A stretch of DNA of 64,000 nucleotides from Fragum whitleyi. Lineage: Eukaryota; Mollusca; Bivalvia; Cardiida; Cardiidae. Numbering within the stretch: the first letter of the stretch is position 1; each line of letters begins with the position of its first letter. Both the position numbers and the translations under genes were made by a program. A model generated the notes under the pieces. It had not been told where the DNA came from and made no database searches. It saw only the letters and a list, made by a program, of their open reading frames with translations. The stretch is from NCBI GenBank assembly GCA_948146395.1, contig OX411546.1, positions 18,989,158 to 19,053,157 of the forward strand. The letters are read 5' to 3'. Shown piece after piece: positions 24,201-36,200 of this stretch.

Positions 24201-27200
24201 ATTAAATGGTGATTTTAGGGTATATGTGACAAATAGATCCTTTATATACCATTAGATTAGGAAGAATTTTTGAAATTAGACATTTAATATGGATGTATTT
24301 TCCCGAAATGAGGTTTAAAAGGGCCAGTTTCACCAGAAAGCAAAGCATGAGTGCCGACAAAGGGTGGTTATTTAATGTTTGGTAAACATATTTTATATTC
24401 ATGCTTTCACAGAAAAAGTTCTTTGTTAGAAAATAAGATATTCTAGTCTTCATCCTCTGAACCACATGGTATTCCATCCTTGCAACTGATTTGGAATGAT
24501 TCCTTTTTTTAAGCTTAATCGTGTTTTTGTTCTAACTCTGGAAGATGTTTATGAAAGCACTTGTCTATTTGTGAGTTATATATCGGTCATGTGTAGAGTG
24601 TAGCCTCAAACTTCTTTCCTTGTTTTTCTTCAAAGAATTATTAATGTTATCTTTGGTTCTTCTTTCCCAATATAAATCCATATGATATTCAACCAATTTA
24701 CTCTACAACCATCAGTAATAGACTGTAGGTTAAAATGCTGTTTTAAAAAAAAAGAATTTAAGTCTATTACATGGTCAACTTTTAATGGCACTGCAGTGTA
24801 TGGACATTTTCTACTAGCTCTTGATGACTGTACTCCAGCTTGTCCGATTGTAGATGAACAGAGTTCCATTCCATTGGATTATGACCAGATTGCAAGCACT
24901 AACTGACTTTAATTTGGGTAATTTTGAAACATAATACAAGCATAATACGCTTACATATATATTTCTGTTCATCCCTCTGAATACATCAAAGTAAAAAAGT
25001 AATTTCTTCAACATCCCCTGCCTGAGAAAATCACAAAGGATTTCTAAAAATTCAAGTGGCTATCCCACAAGAACCTCTTTTTCAATAAGTTTCATACCAC
25101 AGATGACAAAACACTTGTTTATTATACAAATTGTATACCCAAGGTTGTAGCTTAAATTGTGCAATTCACTAACGAGGGATATGGTATTATCAAAAGTAGC
25201 AACACATTTTTTTTAATCAAGCTTTGCTTTTGCTCGTCTTTTCTTTTTTCCTACTGGACTGGGTATTCCTCCTGTATAGATTGCATCTGTAACTGTTCCA
25301 GCATTTTGATGGCTTTGATACTTAGCCCAAGTAGAACATTGATCTTTTTTAGTTAAAAAAAGATGGATTAAACTTCTCGCAGAATTTTTTTTTCTCTCCT
25401 TAAAGGGATTTGTCCTTTGTGTCTGCACCAGATTTTATTACGTTCCTACATCTTCATATTTGATTGTTAGCTCAAAAATCTTTCTTTGTACCTTTCCTTG
25501 AATATAGTGGCTCCATCCCTTGGAAACTACCAATGTGCTCACATACAAATTTGTGGTTTTGTCCGTTATTTTTGTACCAGGCTGGATTTGTCTCCTTCTA
25601 TCCCTAAATTGTTTCGAGTAGTTTTCATACAAGAATTTTACTTAATAGTTGGTGGCCTATGTCCATGGTCTTTCTAAAGAACATATACTTTAAAATTAAA
25701 TTTTCATTAGACTGGTAGATAATATTGAAGATTTTTACTTTGCTTCTTACCAATTTTCTTTCATAATGGAATGCTTTGAGTTACAATGTAACACATGACT
25801 CTTTGCTGTCTTTCATAATTTGGTAACAAATAATAAATATAAATTATATGATTTCGCTTTCATTCCTATTTTGCTTCCATATAGAAGAAGCTCCACTCAC
25901 TTTCATTCCATACCCTTTTCCTAGATGATTTCTTCTAAATAGGAGATTCATAATCCACCACTTGGTGTGGTTAAAATTTGGGTATTCAGTTTTCGCATCA
26001 TTGTTCTCTTCCGGTGAGAAGCAGCATCTTTGTCTATTTATGTAAGAATTTGATTGGGCATGTTCTTTTATAGATACTTAGTCTTATAAGTCTCTTCCTT
26101 TCTAATAGCTTTATGTGCGAATTAAAGTTTATGAGATTTGCTCTCGGATCAGACACTTGGCTTGATATTAATGATGGGAGAACTGACAGAGCCTGAGTAG
26201 ATCCGTACTATTATGTCATATTCATAAATTGCTTATGTCAAACAATCTGCCAAAAAAGTGTTATATCGTCCACTTTGTCGCAAACTAGTGACTTCATTTA
26301 CAAGGAAATCTTTTATTTACAGCAGTTACTCTCTGTCATCGAATGTAAAATCTCTAATGCATGCAGCACTGTAGCAAAAAAGTAATTTCCATCAGCATTT
26401 ATCTTAAGTTGTCTCTCATTGTATGTAAGAATTAAGGTTTGTAAGTCTAGCATGATTTATATCCCTCATGTGGTTCTTCAACGATTGCATTTTCTTACTT
26501 ATTTGAAATATTCACTTATCATTTCAAGAACATCAAGTTTTCAACACCTGGTCAATAAAATGAAGTTATTTGTATGTTTACTGTATAGTGATATTTGTTT
26601 TCTAGCAAGATGCGAAATATTATCAAGTAATATTTCTTTTTCGCTGTTCTTTATCACTGATAAGAGGGCATATGTTGCATGAAGAGACAATTTTTATACA
26701 ATTGAAAGGTTCTATTTGTCATATAGAACCTTTCACCGTCATAATATGCCAAGCTTTCAACATAATATGTTGGAATAGAAAGGGCCTATTTGTCAAATAG
26801 GCCCTTTCTCTACAAACTGGTATACTCATAGAACCTTTCTCCGCTAACACATTCTGAGATAGGTACATAGAACCTTTACATTTTGTTGAATATCTTTGCC
26901 ATTAATTGCCATGGAGATCTGATTTTTACACAGGAGCTGCATCGGTTAATACCATCTTTAAAAATATGAAAATCTCAATTTTGACCAAAATGTTAGATAG
27001 AACCTTTCTATTCTTAGGTGACGATATACTACTCAAAGTTTGCTAAGCACCAATTTATTTTAGCTGTTCTAGAGGAGCTGATTTAAAAAAAAAATCATGT
27101 TCGTGTTTATTGTACAATAATGTATTGACAAGATATCTAATGTATACATTATCAAATTTGACACGCAATTTTCTCGCGAGACTCATGCAAAATGAGGAAC

Positions 27201-30200
27201 CCCGATTTCTGACCTGTCCTTTCTCATTTTCTACATGTACAGGTTTCGTGTAGATGCTTAGTTTCTGTTTTACACTACTTTATTGACTTAAAAGTCGTTA
27301 CTCATGGCTAATCCAAATGTCAGACGACATTTATCCGTCGATCAATTGTGGCGAGCTGTACGTATGGTTGAGCAAGGGGCATCCCACCGTGATGTTGGGA
27401 TGGTATTGGGGTACACCATACTGTTGTAACCACACCATACTGTTGTAACCAGAGCTTGGGCACAGTACCAACAGTATGGTACACCTGTAAGGAGACATGG
27501 TGGATGTAGGAGTATAGCTACCTCCGTCGCAGAAAACCGTTTTTTAGCTCCACTGACTGAAAGCCACTGGGGCTATTGTCATGGCGTTGTGTCCGTCGTG
27601 CGTCCGTCCGTGCGTGCGTGCGTGCGTGCGGTCGTAAACTTTTCTTTAAAAATCTTCTCCTCAGAAACTACTGGATGGATTTCAACCAAACTTCACAGAA
27701 ATGATCCTTGGGTGACCCTCTTTCAAAGTTGTTCAAGAAATTTTGATCCAATGAAAAACATGGATTTAAGGGGCGTGGCTTATTTCCAAATATGGTAAAA
27801 AGTGAGTTTTCTTAGATTCTAATCAATGGATACCAATTAAAATTTACATGAATGATCCTTGGTTGAACTTTTATCAGTCTACAAAAAATCATTGTGATCG
27901 GATGGAAAATATGCATTTTATGGGCGGAGGTCATTTCTCTATAAGTTATATAGTGGAAACTTTGAAAATCATTTTCTCAGAATGTAACTGATGTATATCA
28001 ACCAAATTTCACTGGAATGATCCTTGAATGACCCTTTATCAGTCTACAAAAAATCATAGTGATCGGATGAAAAATATGCATTTTATGGGCGGAGATCATT
28101 TCTCTATATTAGTGGAAACTTTGAAAATCATTTTCTCAGAATGTAACTGGTGGATATCAACCAAATTTCACTGGAATGATCCCTGAGTGACCCTTTATCA
28201 GTGTACCAAAAATTATTTTGATTGGATGAAAAATATGCATTTTATGGGTGGAGGGCATTCCTCAATATGTTAAACAGTGGAACTATGAAAATCATTTTCT
28301 CAGAATGTAACTGATGGATATCAATCAAAATTTTTTGGTATGATCTTTGGGTGACCCATTATCATGCAGCCAAAAATTATTTTGATTTGATGAAAAATAT
28401 GTCTTAAGAGCAGAAGTCATTTCTCTATCTGTTATATAGTTGAAACTTGGAAAATCAATTTCAACATCAGTAGAACACCAAATATCTAAAAATCAAGTCA
28501 AAACATTTATTTGCTTTTACTAGAATTTCAAGCCTGTGGAGCGACTCAAGCCATTCATGGCTTTCTAGTTTTGTAATTAGAGCCCGAAGGAACAGGTTTG
28601 CTACGACAACGCAGCTACGTTCCGACATTCAAAACGCCTCGGGAGTGCGAGTTTCGACTCAAAACAAACGAACACGACTGCATGAGCATAACCTGAAGTT
28701 AAGATGACCATGTATTCGTATTTTATCCCCTGTCCCGAGTTCATTGTCGGCGTCGTTTAACATGGGCATTGGATCACGTTGCCTGGTGCATAAGACGCCG
28801 GCGCCTCCGTGCTATTCACGGATGAGTCCAGGTATTGCCTGGACTACATTGATAGGCGGGCTAGGGTGTGGAGAAGGCAGGGGAAAGGTTTCATGCAGCA
28901 AAAATTGCTGAGCATGATCGTTATGGGGTCGGGTCCATCATGTTTTAGGGTGGCATCAGCTTGGATTGGCGGAGAGATCTTATTATTTTAGAAAGAGGTA
29001 GTCTGACAGCTCGCAAGAAGAGGGCATTCCACGTCTGGACTGGCCGGCTCGCCCACCGGACTTAAATCCGATAGAGCATATGTGGAATGAGCTACAGGTC
29101 CGAGTTTCGGCTCGCTAGGTCCAGCCAAGGACACTTCAGGAGCTCGGCCAGATCCTTAGAGAAGAATGGTCTGTTATTCCCCAAAAACTAATTTATTAAT
29201 TAATTAGGAGTATGCAGAGGCGCTGTCAAGCTTTTATTGACAGTGCCGGCTCTCATAATCGTTATTGAACGAAATGCAATTGAAAGAACACCTTTTATAG
29301 TCAAAATCGATTTTTTCCATTTTCAAGAAAACAGACAAATTTCTAGGGTCTCCCTGTTTGGTCTACATTTAAAGTCTTCTTATCATTATAAAGCTTTATT
29401 TTCTTCGTAAAATTTGATAAACTGATAACAATCGAACATTTTCCAACATTCTTATAATCAAATTTCACTTTTTCCTGAAATTATAGTATGACAAAGTTTT
29501 GGTACTTAGCAAACTTTGAGTAGTATATGATATCCAGCCGTGTACGTAGGTAAACGTAAAGAAGGGTCCTTTTGGTTATACCTTCACAAACAGTTTATCA
29601 TCCTGAATACATGGCGGGCATCCCGTGTTTTTGCCAGACTTTCAGCATGCAAACCTATATGCAATAAGATCAGGCATATCATATCAAAGTAATCCGACAG
29701 TTTGCTATTTCTCATCAAAAAACAGTTAAATAATTACAAACGAATTACTTCAGCGATTTACCTCTTTTCGTCTGATTCTCGCAGCAGACACAACGTCGCC
29801 ATTTCTGTTTTATGTCTTCTTTTTTTAGTTTATTTTAAGCTTTTTTTTCTAAAATGAAAATGAAAATAAGAAATAGAGAATAGATAAATAAGATATTTAA
29901 CCCGTTATACATTGGAATGAAAAATTAGCTATCTGATTCAGGTACAGTTAAAAACATCGTGAAATTGACACTCTACGACCAAAACCATTCAATATCACTC
30001 ACTCAGCGCTCCATACATTCATTCCAAACACTCATTCTTATCGATCAAAAAAAACCCCAAACACTCCGTTTTTATTGCAAAACATTTCTAAATCGTGCAA
30101 ATCGACCAACATTTACATCTAATCGATCACATTATTCTACGGTTTTATTAGCTGGTGTGGATTTTTAAGTGTCTGATTGGTCCACGATGACACACAAACA

Positions 30201-33200
30201 GAAAAAGAAGTATATGTTTTTAAAGTAAGGTAATATGTATCACTTATTTTGTTCATCTTGAACAAAATTAGGGATACTGGATTACCTACCTTTTATTTCA
30301 CTCAAAACTCGCCCTTCACACTCATTCAATTTCATTCCAAACTCATTCCGAATTCATTCGTCTTATCAAAAATCCCGATGTTATTAACTGTAATAGTTTC
30401 ACAAGATTTTCTAAGACAGCATTTTATTTCCGTCTACAAGGCGTTGCTCTCACAGTCTGACATTGTCGATACGGTGTTTGAACTAATCTTATGACGGATC
30501 AGAAAAAAAAAAACTTCGTTGGTTGTGGACCAAAATATTAGAGGATAATCGTTTGTTTCAGTGTAAGATCGATTTATATGTCATTGAGTGAACAACAAAA
30601 GCTATATTTTCACGAGTGGCAGAGCCACGAGTGAAAATACAGCTTTTTTGTTCACGAAATGAAATATTAATCGATCTTACACGAAAAACAAACGATTATT
30701 CTATTTCTTTAATGCAAAATTGAGACAAAATGTGAAGTTTCGAGGGCATATTTTCGCAAAGCGCGTCATTTTGCGCGTGATTGCTATGCAACGTTCATAG
30801 TGACGTCACTTATTTCGCCCCGCATAGATGACGTCAGAAAGGATGAAATGCACAAAAGCAGGGTATAAGGTTTTGATAATTTCACTACTTTTGCGGTGAG
30901 ATTATCAAGTGATAATCTACCGTTATTTCTCGATAAACCACCGAAAAGCATTAAAGAATGAACCGTATTTATAGATGGCATTGATTGAGTGGTCGTTGAA
31001 TACCGAATTTATCAAACGAGTCATCTATTAATAGATAAAATCGAGGCTCTACCGAGCCTTCAGCTGTGAGTTTAATGAATTCGGTATATCATTAGCACAA
31101 AATTGATAGTATATTTACAATATAGAGCGATTAAGAATGGGTTTGATCCAGCTTAATGCTGATTTAATGATGTTACTAACTGTCACTTTGTAATTATTAA
31201 CTAACAGACGAAGATCAGCCGAAAATAAGAAATTTCTATATACGAATTCAATTTATTCAAAAAACGAGTACAAGGGATTCACAAATAAACATGTATATCT
31301 TGGCATGAAGGAAAAAGCTCACATTGTGAGTAACTTCTTTAATTTCGCGTTATTGTCATGCTCTCTTTGAAAGGGATAAATGAAATACGTAAGTAAGTTC
31401 CGCCATTATATGCATCAAATGCTTTATAAAACGCCGTCAGTTTCATATTCGAAAGTAGACAGAACACGTTTCATGTAAAAGTTGTCGTATCTTGTTGATT
31501 AGACAGAAAAGTTTCATATAAATGTTACTATGTTCATTTTCATCTATTTAACGATTCTGATTACTTCAGCATCGCGAAAAAGACGCGTTTGATATGACCG
31601 ATTTTACAGCCAATAAAGAATGGTCAATAGTGGACACTTCAGCGACTATACTGACCAAGAAGTTCGCTTGTTGTCCGGAACCCTATCAACATACATCGTT
31701 TACACTAACATTAAAGGTGGGTATAGATAGGGCTTATTGACCTAACAATGGCATCTGTTTAGCTCCACTGGCCGAAGGACACTGGGGCTATTGTCATGGC
31801 GCTGTATCCGTCCTGCGCCCGACCGTCCGTGCGTCAGGTCGTAAACTTCTCCTCAGAAGCTACTGAATGACTTTCAACCAAACTTCACAGGAATGATTCT
31901 TATGTGACCCTCTTTTAAAATTGTCCAAGAATGTTTGTTACAATGAAAAACAATGCTTTAATGGACGTGGCTAATTTCCTTATATGGTAATTTGTTACTT
32001 TTCTCGGAATCTTGCTCATGGATTACAGCGAAATTTCACTGGAATGATCTTTGAGTGACCTTTAATTTGTCTACAAAAATATTTAGATCAGATTTGTTTT
32101 TGGTCTTATATAGAAGGAGGTCATTTCTCTATATGTTATATATAGTGAAAACTTTGAGAAATATTTTCTCAGATTCTTACCGACGGATATCAATGAAATA
32201 TCACATGAATAATCTTTTTGTGACCCATTATCAGTCAAATAATATTTTGAACTCACGGAAATATATCCTTTATGGGCAGAGGTCATTTCTCTTTATGTTA
32301 TATAGTGCGAACCTTGAAAATAATTTTCTCAGAATCTAATTGATGGATATTAACCAAATTTCACTGGAATGACCAATTTTCAGACTGCACAAAATTACTG
32401 TGATTACATGACAAATGTATTAAACTGGCAGAGGTTACTTTTCTATATGTGATACATCGATCATGAATTTTTTCTTTACAATTTTTTTCGGTTTATATGC
32501 TATCCTGAGAATTTACTTTTATGTTATACTATTTTTGCCAATCGATAAATATGTCAGTCACTGATGTTTTAACGACTTTCCATTAATGTCAATATCAGGT
32601 CAAACTATCTAACCTATACTTTGCAAGTTGGTAGTCCTGCATTCAAGATGAAAATGTTTGCGAAAGATTGAGAAATATTGTTACCTTGCTTTGAACGTGT
32701 ACTAACTTGCAATGAAGAAAACATTTCTCAAACGTTTGTAAACGTTTGAGCATCCTTTGAAGCAGGGCAAACATTTCTTGTAAATGTAAAAAATGTTCGT
32801 AAAAGATTTTAAAATTTGTATAAACATTTGCACAGCGGTAGATTTTGATATCTTTTTTACATCCTCGGCGGTTGACTGGGTTCATATTGCTACCCAAGGG
32901 AGATTATATTAGAGAATCGGAATTTATCGCAGTTACCTCCCATAGATATATCTCTTGATATATCATTTTTGCTCCACCAATTTCTTTTGTCTTTCGAATT
33001 TGATAATCAACCAATCAAATCGAAGATGTTTTGTTTCAATTGACAGATGATCAAACTTATTTTGTAATTTTATTCTAATCCTTTAGAAAATCATTGCCAT
33101 TTATTGTAGAATGTTTAAGTGTTGTCAGTATCTAAGACTGTTTGGATTCCTCTTAAGCTTTATTTAGACTGAAGAGCTGAAAAAGTGTGGGCCATCGATA

Positions 33201-36200
33201 CTTATTTCATGTATATATGTACAAGTTTAAGTGAGTGATCAAAGGTCAATTTTCTCTATACAGGTATAGAGAAAATTGACCTTTGATCACTCACTTAAAC
33301 TTGTACGTCTATAGCCTTATCATTTAAAAAAAATAGTTTACGGTAACGATTTCAAGATCTTTTGTGTGTGAAAAATCTATTCTAAATCTTTTATGGTGCT
33401 TTTAGCTGCAGCGTGCAATTTTGTCAAATTTTCATGAACCTCAGGGCATCTAAAACCCTTTAGCACACGGTCCCGTTTTTTAACATCTCTGAAATGAAAA
33501 ACTTCAAATACATTGTGGAAAATTAAGAAAACGCTTGTGTGTAACAAGTATTTCTTTAGCGTTCAAAATTGTTTTTGCACCGATAGGAAAAAATCTTAAA
33601 TTTCGTATTACAAAAAGGATCGTCTGCTACTTCTTTCAATTTGAGCACGCTTAAATTTTAGTCGTCTGTTTAATGGATTATAATTTTACCTTCTGTTTGC
33701 AGAGAAACTCTGTATATTACGTCCATGTTTACATTCTACCAGCCGTTGTACTCGCCATATTGGTTCCATTTCAATTTCTCTTACCCCCGGACTCACAGGA
33801 ACGGTTAACTATAGGTAATTATAATCATTTCGCTTTAAGGCAGGGGTCATCATGGTATTGAATTATATTTTACGACTGATAACTCTTCTTATTTGATTTA
33901 ATGCTTTTCGGTGGTTTATCAAGAAATAACGGTAGATTATCACTTGATAATCTCACCGCAAAAGCAGTGAAATTATCAAAACTTAATACACTGCTTTGGG
34001 GAATTTCATCCTATCTGACGTCATCTATGCGGGGCGAAATAAGTGACGTCACAATGAACGGTGCAGAGCAATCACGTGCAAAATGACGCGCTTTACGAAA
34101 ATATGTCCTAGAAATTTCTTATTTTGTCTCATTTTTGCATAAAAGAAATAGAATAATCATTTGTCTTCGAGTAAGATCGATTAATATTTCATTTCGCGAA
34201 AAACGAAAGCCATATTTTCACTCGAGGCTCTTCCACTCATGAAAATATAGCTTTTGTTGTTCACTCAATGAAATATACATCGATCTTACACTGAACCAAT
34301 TTATTATCCTCTATATCATCGGTCTAGTTCTTGTTCTGGAAATCGCTGAACATCCATGAATGCATTTGTAGGTCTCAAAATATTTAAAAGAAGCTTTTGA
34401 TCTTCGACGCAGAATTTTAGAAGAAATTAACTAAACTCTATTCAATTTAGTACTGTATCTCCATTTAGTCGCTGGGTTACGAGAGTAATAACTGGATCTC
34501 TATCGAGATTTAGCTATGATATTTTGGAGCACAGCGAAGACGTTATATATTTTTTTTATTGACATTCATCAAAAATGTGTTAATGAAGTGAATCAAGTCG
34601 TTACTCGCAATGCTGTATATTTTGTTATTTTGTTGTATTATGGGCCGGTGGCCTTTGTACCTTGCAAATAAACTTGTAAACTTGTATTTATTACCTTTTA
34701 TGAACACCTCTAGCTAAAATTGAAAATGTTATAATATAAGATCAGACTTTAAACTATCCTTTGTCTATATTTCATGCCAATGCAGGAAAACGGCTCCGGC
34801 TTAGCATGACAAAGCCAGACCAATGAGCGTGAAAAGGGCTTAGATATAAACTATCTTGCATTCTTAAAATCTGATGTGGTGTGGCGTGCAGCGAATGAAC
34901 ATAATGACCAAAAAGAGCACTAGCTTCTTGTTTCAATGTAATTATCTTTTTCAGGTGGCGGTATATTATTATGTTGTTTGCTGCTTATAGGAATGATCAA
35001 TTCTTTTTTGCCAGAGGCTCATCCAAACTTACCCTATATCGGTAAGTACTCTTTTGAGCTCCACTGGCCGAATGCCACTGGGGCTATTGTCATGGCGCTG
35101 TGTCCGTCGTGCGTCCGTCCATACGGTCGTTGACATTTCCTTAAAAAACCAAACCTAAAAGGAATTATCCTTTGGTGACCCTCTTTCAAATTGTTCAAAG
35201 ATTTTTGATCCAATGAAAAACAAACCTTTCATGTGCGTGGCTAATGTCCATATTTGGTAATATGTGACTTTTCTCAGAATCTAGTCGATGGATATCAACC
35301 AAATTTCACTGGAATGACTTAAGTGACCCGTTCATTCTACAAAAAAAAAATTATCATCGTGATCAGATGAAAAATATGTCTTTTATTGGGGGGATGTCAT
35401 TTCTCTAAATTTTATTAAGTAGAAACTTTGTAAACCATTTTCTTAGAGTCTAAGCGATGGATAACAACTAATTTTCACTGGAATGATCCCTAAAAGACCC
35501 TTTGTCAGTGTACAAAATATATTATGATCAGAAGTAAAAATAAACTGAAACCAACTTTTATTCGGTCACATCATGTTTCTCATTTTTTGACACATTTACA
35601 AAAAAAAATAATAATAATAATAATAAAAAAAAATGAGTAGAAAATTACTGTAACAGAATGACAAATCAGTGTCGTGGATTTCGGTTCAAAAGGACCGACA
35701 AAATGATTGCAGTAGACAAAAGAAGACACCAACCCTACTTTGAAAAAGTCACAAAGATCGCAAAATTCTGGGAAATGTGAAACGGTTGAGTCGAGGAAGT
35801 ACCGTTATGTTTTTAAAAAACAATTACCATTTTGGTTTCTCAAAAGCAGCAGACGAGAAGTGGGTTAAGAAAACATTATTTTGGACGTTCGAGGGGCTAT
35901 CAAAAAGTTTTGAGACTTTAATCATATTTTCTATCGTAGATACTCGACGACTTAGAAACTTGCATGAGTTGAATTGTATTATGTTCTAACTACAAATTTA
36001 CCAAGTTTCAGTGAAATAGCAATAATACATTCAATTTTATGTCAAATTGAATTCAGATGGGTGCGGTGTCTCGGGGCAAAATTGTGACGTCATGAACATC
36101 AGACCCTCTCTTGATTACTTTTGTCAGCAATGTTTTTATAATAAAGTAATTAACAGTGAACTAATATCAAGTCCCACCGATTAAATCTTCCCAAAAGTTC

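Larger units (their letters stand above)
27029..29524 (+). mobile_element. Tc1-like transposon, split by a HINE
   Basis: Inverted ends CTACTCAAAGTTTGCTAAGC (27,029) and CTTAGCAAACTTTGAGTAG (ending 29,524), with TA just outside each. Without the 1,029-bp insertion at 27,544-28,572 the element is 1,467 bp, a normal Tc1 length. Its left TA is shared with the right end of the 23,884-27,026 element. Confidence 0.87.

Noticed and set aside
24202..25632. Minus-strand frames at 24.2-25.6 kb as a transposase of the 3.1-kb element
   Set aside because: Each is under 95 codons, no catalytic or DNA-binding motif could be recognised, and the frames do not join into one protein.
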